From assembly GCA_031281085.1 (NCBI GenBank), contig JAITFW010000027.1, forward strand, positions 1 to 34,568: DNA of 34,568 bases. Direction: 5' to 3'. Below are positions 26,380 through 34,568 of this stretch, in pieces. Source of the DNA: Chlamydiales bacterium. Its GTDB lineage: Bacteria > Chlamydiota > Chlamydiia > Chlamydiales > Rhabdochlamydiaceae. Made by a program: the position numbers and the translations under genes. The notes beneath the pieces are model-generated. The model searched no databases. It was given only the letters and a program-made list of their open reading frames with translations, and was not told where the DNA came from. Position 1 is the stretch's first letter. Each line of letters begins with the position of its first letter.

Positions 26380-26931
26380 TTTTGTGGCATAGGAGAGATT
26401 ATCCAGAAAATTGAAACAGAAATAGATGGAATTACTTCCCAATATACGCAAGAATTTTCGCTTCTACAAACAGTCCCGGTATGAATAGTACAATTGCTGC
26501 TGTTGTTATGGCTGAAATAGGAGTTGCTATGGAACAATTTCCTAGTGATCAACAGATCAGCTCGTGGGCAGATCTAAGCCCTGGTAGCTATGAAAGCGCA
26601 GGTAAAAAAAAAGTTCTCGAATTTTGCCTGGATCAAGAAGTCTGAAAGTAGCACTTGTGCAAGCAGCCTGGGCAGCCTCTCGGACAAAGGGAACGTATCT
26701 TGGGGAGCCAAATATCGTAAAATGGTATCTCGAATGAGCAAGAAGAAAGCTTTAATAGCCCTTGCTCGCATGATGCTTGTTTCCATTTATCACATGATCA
26801 AAAAAAAAGAGCCCTACAAAGATCTTGGTCCAGATTATTTGGACAATCGTAATAAGAAGAAAACCATTCACAATCTTAAAAAACGGATAGAATCGTTTGG
26901 CTATACAGTCGAATTAAACGCTATTAGATAG
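26380..26931 (+). pseudogene. remnant of an IS110-family transposase (C-terminal half) with multiple frameshifts
   Basis: Across frames: IIQKIETEIDGITSQYTQEFSLLQTVPG / GMNSTIAAVVMAEIGVAMEQFPSDQQISSWADLSPGSYESAGKKK / LKVALVQAAWAA / GAKYRKMVSRMSKKKALIALARMMLVSIYHMIKKKEPYKDLGPDYLD; IS116/IS110/IS902 transposase core pattern. Confidence 0.88.
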
Positions 26932-27205
26932 GAATATAATCAAAAGAATATCTTTGAAACTATTTTTCCCTAAAAGAGATCGATTTCTTTTTGGCGGTTA
27001 TCAAACCTCGAAAGATAAACTGATTGTTTAACTCATGCACAAATTATTGTAGCCTCTAATAGAGAGCACGCAGAGGAATTTATGGGTTAATAGGGATTTT
27101 TAGAATAGAAGATTAAATCGATAGATGTATCAGTATGGATTAATTTTATTAGGTGGCTTTTCAGAGTAAAGGATATATTATGTACCAAAACTATGGAAGC
27201 TACAA

Positions 27206-27283
27206 ATGAATATCTCTTGCCCTAACTGCAGTTCACACACTGTAAGAAAAAAAGTTCAAAAGAAAAATAAAAATGCCCATTAA
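27206..27283 (+). pseudogene. possible N-terminal fragment of an IS1-like transposase (zinc-ribbon)
   Basis: MNISCPNCSSHTVRKKVQKKNKNAH* resembles the IS1 InsA-type N-terminus (ISCPxC...VRKNGKxxxGxQRY) and stops early. Confidence 0.5.
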
Positions 27284-27449
27284 GTAATGGTGCCTGAAAA
27301 AAATAGATAAAATCCAACTTTAATATTAGAAAAGAAAACTTCTTAAAGTTTCTTTTTAGCGTAGAAATATTTAAAATCACTTTACTCTTTAGCAATCCAC
27401 AGTTTAGAATTCTTCTATTAAACGTAAAAACTTTAGGAAAGTATTTTAT

Positions 27450-28742
27450 ATGAAATGCCCAATTGTAAAAGGAACTTTCGATATTCTACCACAAGAGACA
27501 AAAAAAGAAGATCTCTGGAAGGAATCTCATCGTTGGGCTTACGTAGAGCAAGTTTTATGTGAAGAAGCTATAAAATATGGCTTTAGGGAAATTCGCACTC
27601 CGATTTTTGAGCGTACCGAACTCTTTGAAAGAGGTGTTGGAGAATCCTCTGATATCGTTTCAAAGGAAATGTACACCTTTTTAGACCGCAAAGGGCGTTC
27701 CTTAAGCTTAAGACCAGAGGGAACAGCCTCTGTAGTGCGCGCTTTCATTAGTAATCATCTATATCAAACACCGGGTGTTCACAAGTTTTTTTATATCGGA
27801 TCTATGTTTCGCTATGAAAGGCCGCAAGCAGGACGATATCGAGAACTACATCAATTTGGAGTAGAAGCAATCGGCGCAATGCACCCTTATCAAGACGTAG
27901 AATTAATAGACCTAATGTATCAAATTTATCGGAAATTGGGTTTGAAAAACCTATCTATTTCTATCAATTCTGTGGGTGATAACTCGTCTCGCACAGCTTA
28001 TCAAGCAGCTCTATTGTCGTATCTTACACCTCATAAAGACCAATTATCAGAAGATAGTCAAATAAGGCTTAAAAAAAATATCTTGCGCATTCTGGACTCC
28101 AAACTAGATCAAGACCAGAAAATCCTGAAAAATGCACCTCTAATTAGCGAATACTTAAGTAAAGAAGCAAAAGAACATTTTCAAATCATATTGCAAGAAT
28201 TAGATCGACTAGAGATCCCTTACCAAGTGGAACCCAAGCTCGTTCGTGGATTGGATTACTATAGTAATACTGTATTTGAAATCACCTCAGGACAGCTGGG
28301 AACCCAAAATGCTGTTGGAGCTGGAGGACGTTACGATAGGCTAGTAGCAGATTTAGGTGGACCTGATTTACCAGCTACAGGATTTGCTATAGGAATAGAG
28401 CGCTTATTACAAACGATGTTAAAGCAAAAAGCTTTTTTTCCAAGTCCTTCAAAACCCGATCTTTTTTTCATCCCTATGAATAACCAGGCTGCTCAATTAG
28501 CCTTTAATCTGACAACAAAGCTCAAGCACAAAAATATTGCTGCACAAATGGATTTAAGCGGTAAAAAAATTCAACATGGTTTGCAATTGGCAAATCTACT
28601 CCAAGCAACAGCCATTGCTGTGGTTGGAGATGATGAAATCCATTCAGAAAAAATTACTTGTAAAAAACTAGCAACGTGTGAATCTTACGCTTTTTCCATT
28701 CAAAATTTAACGGATAATCTTAAAGGCTGGCTTAATGTTTGA
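27450..28742 (+). CDS. hisS: histidyl-tRNA synthetase
   Basis: KGTFDILPQE, FREIRTPIFERTELF, RPEGTASVVRA, YERPQAGRYRELHQFGVE, LVRGLDYYSNTVFE. Confidence 0.97.
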   Translation: MKCPIVKGTFDILPQETKKEDLWKESHRWAYVEQVLCEEAIKYGFREIRTPIFERTELFERGVGESSDIVSKEMYTFLDRKGRSLSLRPEGTASVVRAFISNHLYQTPGVHKFFYIGSMFRYERPQAGRYRELHQFGVEAIGAMHPYQDVELIDLMYQIYRKLGLKNLSISINSVGDNSSRTAYQAALLSYLTPHKDQLSEDSQIRLKKNILRILDSKLDQDQKILKNAPLISEYLSKEAKEHFQIILQELDRLEIPYQVEPKLVRGLDYYSNTVFEITSGQLGTQNAVGAGGRYDRLVADLGGPDLPATGFAIGIERLLQTMLKQKAFFPSPSKPDLFFIPMNNQAAQLAFNLTTKLKHKNIAAQMDLSGKKIQHGLQLANLLQATAIAVVGDDEIHSEKITCKKLATCESYAFSIQNLTDNLKGWLNV

Positions 28743-30525
28743 CTATCGCAGAACCCATACTTGTGGAGAATTAAAATCCTCTCATATAGGCAAAACCGTC
28801 ATCCTATCCGGATGGGTGCATCGCAAGCGTGATCATGGAGATATCATTTTCATTGATCTTAGAGATCGCTTTGGCTTAACTCAACTCGTTTTTGACCCTA
28901 AAACTATTTCCGAAAAGCTTTTTCATCAGGCATCGCGTTTACGTAGCGAATGGGTCATTTCCGTTAAAGGTCAAGTAATCGCGCGCAAGGAGAAGATGAT
29001 TAACCCTAAACTCTCTACTGGTGAGTTAGAAATCCATGTAAAAGAGTTAGAGATCTTATCTTCTGCAAAAACACCTCCTTTTTCTATTTGTGATGAGAAT
29101 ATTGAAGTGAATGAAGAGCTTCGACTCAAATATCGTTATCTAGATATCAGAAGAGGGTTAGTTTCCCATAATTTATTACTGCGGCATCAAGTGATGTTAA
29201 CCATCCGCAACTTTATGAGTAAGCAAGGATTTGTCGAAATTTCAACGCCTATCCTAGGAAAATCCACCCCAGAAGGAGCCCGTGATTATCTTGTGCCTTC
29301 TAGAATCTATCCAGGTAATTTTTATGCATTACCTCAATCTCCTCAGATGTTTAAACAATTACTGATGATATCTGGTATGGATCGTTATTTTCAGATCGCT
29401 CCTTGTTTTCGCGATGAAGACCTTCGCTCTGATAGACAACCTGAGTTTACACAACTCGATGTTGAAATGAGTTTTGGGATGCCAGAAGATATCATGGGCA
29501 TTATGGAAGAATTAATGGCTCAGATCCTTCAAATCACTTCACCTAATGCTCCTCCTATTTCCTTTCCTAAAATGAGTTACAAAGATTGTTTAGAAAACTA
29601 TGGAACAGATCATCCCGATCTGCGCTTCAAAATGCCCCTCGTACGCCTTGACGATATCATAGAACAGAGCGAATGTACCATTTTACGTCAACAGCTGGCG
29701 CAAAAAGGTTGTATCAAAGCTCTTTTAGTAAAAAATGGGGCAGAGTTATCACGCCGTGAAATAGAAACCTATACACAATTTGTTTCTTTATTTGGTATTA
29801 GTGGCTTAGCTTGGATGAAGTATCAATCTGAAGGCTTGAGCTCGAACGTTACTAAGTTCTTTTCCTCTGAATTATTAACAGACCTAAAAAACCGCATGCA
29901 ATGCGAGATAGGCGATTTAATTTTAATAGCGGGAGGTGAAGAGGCCAGAGTCAACCAAGGTCTAGACCATCTTCGTAGAAAAATTGCAAAAGAAAGAAAT
30001 TTAATAGATCCATCTGCTATGCATTTTGTTTGGGTAACCGATTTTCCACTATTTTGCTGGAATACAGAGGAAAAGTGTGTAGAAAGCGTGCATCATCCTT
30101 TTACCTCTCCCCATTCTGAAGATCTAGAAATGCTAAATACAGACCCGTTAAAAGTCCGTGCTCTAGCTTACGATCTTGTCCTAAATGGATATGAAATTGG
30201 AGGAGGATCCCAGAGAATTCATAACAGCGAATTACAGAATAAAATATTTGAAATTCTTCACTTATCTAAAAATATCATTCAAGAAAAGTTTGGTTTTTTT
30301 GTAGAGGCTCTGGAATATGGAACTCCTCCTCATCTAGGAATTGCTTTTGGATTAGACCGCATAGTCATGATTTTAGCAAAAACAGAAAATATTAGAGATG
30401 TAATCGCTTTTCCTAAGACTCAAAAAGCTAGTGATTTAATGATGCAAACCCCTGCAAAAGTAGAAAAAAAACAACTAAATGACTTAAAAGTTCAAATAGA
30501 ACCTATTGAAATCATTTGGACATAA
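28735..30525 (+). CDS. aspS: aspartyl-tRNA synthetase
   Basis: RTHTCGEL, GWVHRKRDHGDIIFIDLRDR, TPEGARDYLVPSR, YALPQSPQMFKQLLM, FAFGLDRI-type motif AFGLDRIVM. 8-nt overlap with hisS. Confidence 0.97.
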   Translation: MFDYRRTHTCGELKSSHIGKTVILSGWVHRKRDHGDIIFIDLRDRFGLTQLVFDPKTISEKLFHQASRLRSEWVISVKGQVIARKEKMINPKLSTGELEIHVKELEILSSAKTPPFSICDENIEVNEELRLKYRYLDIRRGLVSHNLLLRHQVMLTIRNFMSKQGFVEISTPILGKSTPEGARDYLVPSRIYPGNFYALPQSPQMFKQLLMISGMDRYFQIAPCFRDEDLRSDRQPEFTQLDVEMSFGMPEDIMGIMEELMAQILQITSPNAPPISFPKMSYKDCLENYGTDHPDLRFKMPLVRLDDIIEQSECTILRQQLAQKGCIKALLVKNGAELSRREIETYTQFVSLFGISGLAWMKYQSEGLSSNVTKFFSSELLTDLKNRMQCEIGDLILIAGGEEARVNQGLDHLRRKIAKERNLIDPSAMHFVWVTDFPLFCWNTEEKCVESVHHPFTSPHSEDLEMLNTDPLKVRALAYDLVLNGYEIGGGSQRIHNSELQNKIFEILHLSKNIIQEKFGFFVEALEYGTPPHLGIAFGLDRIVMILAKTENIRDVIAFPKTQKASDLMMQTPAKVEKKQLNDLKVQIEPIEIIWT

Positions 30526-30576
30526 GATTTAAGATGAGTAGCAAATACACTCATTTATGCTCTGAGGTAGCAGCCC

Positions 30577-31338
30577 ATGAAGTCAAAAAAATGTCTTTTA
30601 TTAGCTTGCGCTCTATTCATGACGCAAGCTGCTCCTTGCCAAGAAAGCCCTCCTGGCAAATCAGCTGTTCATCAAGATGAAATTGAAAAGCTTTCTCGAG
30701 CTTTTGGGCATCTGATTGGAAAAAATCTAATTCAACAGGACTTAGAAAAGAATGGCAAAGTCAAGCTTGATCTAGCACAAATTATCAAAGGACTACAAGA
30801 AGCTGCAGATGGAAAAGAATCCCCTATGACAGAAAATGAATGTGTAGAAGCAATTGTTGCTGCCAAAGGACTAGCATTTGAGCAAGAATCTAAAGAAAAT
30901 TTAGAAAAAGCAGAAGCCTTCCTCAAAAAAAATGCAACAGATGCAGCAGTGGTAAGTATAGAAAACGGCAAAGTTCAGTATCGTGTAGAGAAAATAGGCA
31001 CTGGCGAGGCAATACAGTCACATTTTTCTCCTTTAGTACACTATAAAGGACAATTTCTCGATGGTTCTATTTTTAGAGATTTTAATGAAGAAGTCCTTTC
31101 TCTAGATGAAATCATTACAGGCCTGCGCGTAGCTTTAATTGGAATGAAAGAAGGAGAAAAACGCACTATTTACATTCACCCCGATTTTGCTTATAAGATG
31201 CATCATAATCTTCCTCCTAACTCTCTTTTGACTTTTGAGATAGAGATCATTCAAGCAAACACCTCTTGTCATTCTCTCTCTTCAAAAGAAGATGTACATC
31301 TTATGGAAATTGCTGAGCCCAAAACAGATATACGTTAG
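30577..31338 (+). CDS. mip: FKBP-type peptidyl-prolyl isomerase, Mip-like, with signal peptide
   Basis: Signal peptide, helical dimerisation domain, FKBP domain (HYKGQFLDGSIFRDF...GLRVALIGMKEGEKRTIYIHPDFAY...LPPNSLLTFEIEI). Confidence 0.88.
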   Translation: MKSKKCLLLACALFMTQAAPCQESPPGKSAVHQDEIEKLSRAFGHLIGKNLIQQDLEKNGKVKLDLAQIIKGLQEAADGKESPMTENECVEAIVAAKGLAFEQESKENLEKAEAFLKKNATDAAVVSIENGKVQYRVEKIGTGEAIQSHFSPLVHYKGQFLDGSIFRDFNEEVLSLDEIITGLRVALIGMKEGEKRTIYIHPDFAYKMHHNLPPNSLLTFEIEIIQANTSCHSLSSKEDVHLMEIAEPKTDIR

Positions 31339-31443
31339 ATCGTTATTTTTTATAAAAAAAATCCTAAAATCCAATTGCATAAATCTACCCATACTGCTCT
31401 GATATAAGATAACGATTCATGACTAGATACTCCCATAGATTTT

Positions 31444-33597
31444 ATGCGTTTATTTAAGATTTCTTTAGCTTTCCAAATGGCAATCGCCACAGTATTTGGG
31501 ATTTTTTTTGGTCTATTCTTGGGCGATCTATGCGATGTTTTTGCCTCTTATGCATCTGCATACATCAAACTCCTCAAAATCACAGCTATCCCTTATTTAA
31601 TTGGAGCTATCATCCATGGAGTAGGGCAATTAAGCCCTTCTCAAGGTAAATTAATCGTAAAGCGTGGTATCTTTTTTATTAGTTTAGCTTGGACCATCAA
31701 CATTTTCACGATTTATACAGTCTCTCATCTATTTCCTCGTTCCAACAACCCTCAAACATCTGGTTATATCGCTAGTGATACGCCTCATTTAAATTTTGCC
31801 GAACTACTTATTCCCGATAATATTTTTTACGATCTAACTCATAACATTGTTCCAGCTATCGTCATTTTCTCTCTTCTGATTGGAATTGCATTGATCCATC
31901 TCAAAGAAAAAGACGTAATTATGAACGGCCTACAAAATTTAGTAAGTGCCTTGACACGAATTACAGCTTGTATTGCTCGAATTACCCCGATTGGAACTTT
32001 TTTAATCATCGCTAACCAAGTAGGTACCATTCAACTCTCTACCGTTAAGCAAGTCAGCACCTATGTAATCTTATACCTTTTAGGAACTTGTTCCATTGTA
32101 TTTTGGATTTTTCCTAGACTTACAAGCATGTTAACTTCCATTCCTGCTCATAAATGGCTACAACAAACCCTACCTATCTTAGTGCTTGCCTATACGACAA
32201 ACGTAGTCATTGTCTGTTTACCCTACATCATTGAACTGCTCAAAAAGGAAACAGCTATTATTGATCCTACTGACGAGAAAGCTCAAACACAAATACAAGG
32301 AACTGTGTCTGTTGTTTTTAATTTACCTCTAGGAGCTCTCTTCATTACTTTATTCGTATTTTTTATATCTATTTTTTATAGCCTGCCGCTAGGTTTTTCT
32401 TCTCAAGTGGAATTATTTGTAACTACCTTTTTGACAAACTTAGGTTCGGTGGGACTAGGTTCTTGGATTAATAGTTTAACCTTCATTCTAGATTCCTTAG
32501 GCTTGCCGATTAATGCAATTAACTTGTACTTGACCACCCTCCCCTTTACCTCTGGATTTCAGTCTATGCTGTCTGCTATGCAAATTACTTCCCTTTCGCT
32601 ATTCATTACTCTTTCTTGTCGTAATATGCTGCTTTTTAAATGGACTAGAATCATTAGCAAAACTTTTTTTACTCTACTCCCTATGGTTCTATTATTCCTC
32701 ATCCTTAAATCTTTTAATCCTTTACCAACTATTAAAAACGAAGCTAAAAGCATCTATGAGCTAACTATTACCTCTACCATTCCTGTAAAGATCTACAAAA
32801 CAACTCCTTCATCAAATTCTTTTGAAGGAGATGCCTTTGATCACATTTTAGCCACTAAAACTTTAAGAGTGGGCTATTACCCCAATGTAGCTCCCTTTTG
32901 TTTCTATAATGTGAATAATCATTTAGTCGGATACGACATGGCTTTTGCTTATGAACTAGCTTACGACCTTGACTGTAAATTAGAACTAGTACCTCTTTCC
33001 TATAACAATGTCATTTCTGATATAAAAGGGAAAAAATACGATATTGCTATGTCTGCGTTAAGCATGAATGAAAAGAGGCTTCGAAATCTTTCTTTTACTA
33101 AATCTTATTTAGATGCAAGATTAGTTTTGATTACGGATGAAAAAATGCGTAAAAAATTTTCCTCTATGGAAAAAATTCTGAATCATCCAGACCTAAAAAT
33201 TGCTGTACTTAAAGGATCTTTCTATGAACAAGTAGCTCATGAGTTCTTTCCTAACGATAGGATTATGTATTTGGATCACTTTGAAGAGTTTACTGTAAAA
33301 GGGAAACAGGTAGCTTTGCTTTGGGAAGAACAGCAAGCTCTTGCATGGATTTTAAAACACCACAATTACCGCATTGTGATTCCAAATCCTGCGATTGGAA
33401 TAGATACTTTAGCTTATGCCATTAATATAGACAGTCCTAAGTTTCTCAACTATCTTAACCAATGGCTAGAATTGAAACATAATCAAAGATTTACAGAAAA
33501 GCAATACGATCTTTGGGTGAAAGGCAAAACAGAAATTGCATCTCCTCAGGAAAAACGCTGGTCTATTGTTCGAGATGTATTATATTGGATTAAGTAA
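31444..33597 (+). CDS. fusion protein: dicarboxylate/amino acid:cation symporter (SDF)-like membrane domain + periplasmic amino-acid-binding (SBP_bac_3-like) domain
   Basis: N-terminal ~430 aa polytopic SDF-like domain; C-terminal LRVGYYPNVAPFCFYNVNNHLVGYDMAFAYELAYDL...ISDIKGKKYDIAMSALSMNEKRLRNLSFTKSYL is a classic family-3 SBP. Confidence 0.85.
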   Translation: MRLFKISLAFQMAIATVFGIFFGLFLGDLCDVFASYASAYIKLLKITAIPYLIGAIIHGVGQLSPSQGKLIVKRGIFFISLAWTINIFTIYTVSHLFPRSNNPQTSGYIASDTPHLNFAELLIPDNIFYDLTHNIVPAIVIFSLLIGIALIHLKEKDVIMNGLQNLVSALTRITACIARITPIGTFLIIANQVGTIQLSTVKQVSTYVILYLLGTCSIVFWIFPRLTSMLTSIPAHKWLQQTLPILVLAYTTNVVIVCLPYIIELLKKETAIIDPTDEKAQTQIQGTVSVVFNLPLGALFITLFVFFISIFYSLPLGFSSQVELFVTTFLTNLGSVGLGSWINSLTFILDSLGLPINAINLYLTTLPFTSGFQSMLSAMQITSLSLFITLSCRNMLLFKWTRIISKTFFTLLPMVLLFLILKSFNPLPTIKNEAKSIYELTITSTIPVKIYKTTPSSNSFEGDAFDHILATKTLRVGYYPNVAPFCFYNVNNHLVGYDMAFAYELAYDLDCKLELVPLSYNNVISDIKGKKYDIAMSALSMNEKRLRNLSFTKSYLDARLVLITDEKMRKKFSSMEKILNHPDLKIAVLKGSFYEQVAHEFFPNDRIMYLDHFEEFTVKGKQVALLWEEQQALAWILKHHNYRIVIPNPAIGIDTLAYAINIDSPKFLNYLNQWLELKHNQRFTEKQYDLWVKGKTEIASPQEKRWSIVRDVLYWIK

Positions 33598-33620
33598 GGC
33601 AAGTAAAAACACTTGCCTTA
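33595..33620. terminator. perfect 10-bp stem hairpin between convergent genes (candidate bidirectional terminator)
   Basis: TAAGGCAAGT-AAAAAC-ACTTGCCTTA; stop codon of the transporter gene is the first part of the stem. No long U-tract. Confidence 0.65.
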
Positions 33621-33629
33621 TAATGAGGT

Positions 33630-33947
33630 TTATTTTGATTTTTCAATAAATTTTTTTAAATCATCCTTTTCTATTAGACCCACTACTCGATCTACTTCTT
33701 TTCCATCTTTTAATAAAACTAAAGTAGGAATAGAGGTAACTCCTAAATGAGTTGCTATTTCTTGAGCAGCATCAATGTTTATCTTTAAAAAAGATACTCC
33801 TTGCACTTCTTTAGCAACTGCTTCTAGAATAGGAGGCAATTTCTGACAAGGACCGCACCAATCAGCAAAAAAATCAACTAATACAGTCCCTTGGCTTGTT
33901 TCTTTATCAAAGTCGCTTTCTAATATCTCTTTTATCCATTCACTCAT
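33630..33947 (-). CDS. trxA: thioredoxin
   Basis: VDFFADWCGPCQKLPPILE; SIPTLVLLKDGKEVDRVVG. Confidence 0.97.
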   Translation of the reverse strand: MSEWIKEILESDFDKETSQGTVLVDFFADWCGPCQKLPPILEAVAKEVQGVSFLKINIDAAQEIATHLGVTSIPTLVLLKDGKEVDRVVGLIEKDDLKKFIEKSK

Positions 33948-34048
33948 GCATTTGTCTCCTTAATTACGTAGAATCCACCAGATTAAACGGCACTTGGGTT
34001 TTTAATCTAGCTTAAATTAAAAACCTCTTTCTGATATATTATCCTTGT

Positions 34049-34133
34049 GCGGTCATGGCGGAATGGGTAGACGCGCTAGATTCAGGTTCTAGTCAGGGTT
34101 AACTTGGTGGATGTTCGAATCATCTTGACCGCA
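34049..34133 (+). tRNA. tRNA-Leu (CAG)
   Basis: GCGGTCATGGCGGAATGGGTAGACGCGCTAGATTCAGGTTCTAG...GATGTTCGAATCATCTTGACCGCA; class II tRNA with long variable arm, anticodon loop TTCAGGT. Confidence 0.94.
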
Positions 34134-34212
34134 AAAACTCCTTGAATAAGAACCCCTTTTCACGATTATCCTATTTTAAATCTCTATACAGGACAATTTT
34201 TTTTACCCTATC

Positions 34213-34560
34213 TCAAAACATATCTACAACATGCTTTTTCTTTTTTAGGAGCTCAAGACACTCTAAAAGCTCTTTTAATCTAGCTAAAGGATGAGATAAA
34301 TATCTCTTTAGTTTTTCAAATCCTATTCTAAAAACACTTTTTCTTAAGCGCCCATGAGTTGCTTTCTGATTTTGTTCTTTCAGAGTTACACTTGTCTTCA
34401 TTGTCCAAGCAACGACTATTGTAAGTAGTAGCATCCATGATGCTATTTTGTTTACATCAGTCATATGGGTATCTTCAAAGTTAAAGGCTTTTGTTTTGAA
34501 ATATCCAAAAAGGGTTTCTATCGACCATCTTTTTTTATAAATTTTTAATGCTTTATAAGG
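34213..34560 (-). pseudogene. C-terminal part of an IS4-family-like DDE transposase, disrupted or truncated at the window edge
   Basis: Reverse-strand translation PYKALKIYKKRWSIETLFGYFKTKAFNFEDTHMTDVNKIASWMLLLTIVVAWTMKTS... has the (Y/E)xxRWxIExLF...KTxGFxxEDTHxTD transposase tail; in-frame TGA at 34561-34563 immediately upstream. Confidence 0.78.
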
Positions 34561-34568
34561 TCATCTAT

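Noticed and set aside
26590-26931. 113-aa ORF as a real protein
   Set aside because: Composite of frameshifted IS110 transposase remnant; the transposase reading continues in other frames upstream.

Overview
The window is a gene-dense, AT-rich bacterial chromosomal segment. Its gene neighbourhoods (smpB-dnaN-recF, hisS-aspS-mip, leuS-waaA, PIN/TRAM-acpS with trxB) and its wHTH, NEL and transporter-SBP proteins point to a Chlamydiae member, probably an environmental (Parachlamydia/Rhabdochlamydia-like) lineage; this taxonomy is inference from memory. Most of it is ordinary core housekeeping. The accessory part lies between recF (ends 17904) and hisS (starts 27450). It contains: (i) a leucine-rich-repeat protein with a C-terminal IpaH/SspH-type NEL E3 ubiquitin ligase domain, encoded by near-identical 69-bp repeats; (ii) a compact bioB-bioF-bioD-bioA operon that ends in a translationally coupled ferritin-like di-iron protein; (iii) a divergent winged-helix + DUF6314-like protein, separated from bioB by an intergenic region with two copies of a ~50-bp direct repeat, each holding a perfect AAACTA-N5-TAGTTT palindrome; (iv) decayed IS5-like, IS110-like and probably IS1-like transposase remnants flanking the biotin locus. 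The best candidate for something undescribed is the biotin locus: a possible new regulator/operator pair plus an uncharacterised di-iron protein in an operon with no recognisable pimeloyl-ACP synthesis gene. Three tRNAs, a MITE-like element, a transporter/solute-binding-protein fusion and a partial transposase at the right edge are also described.
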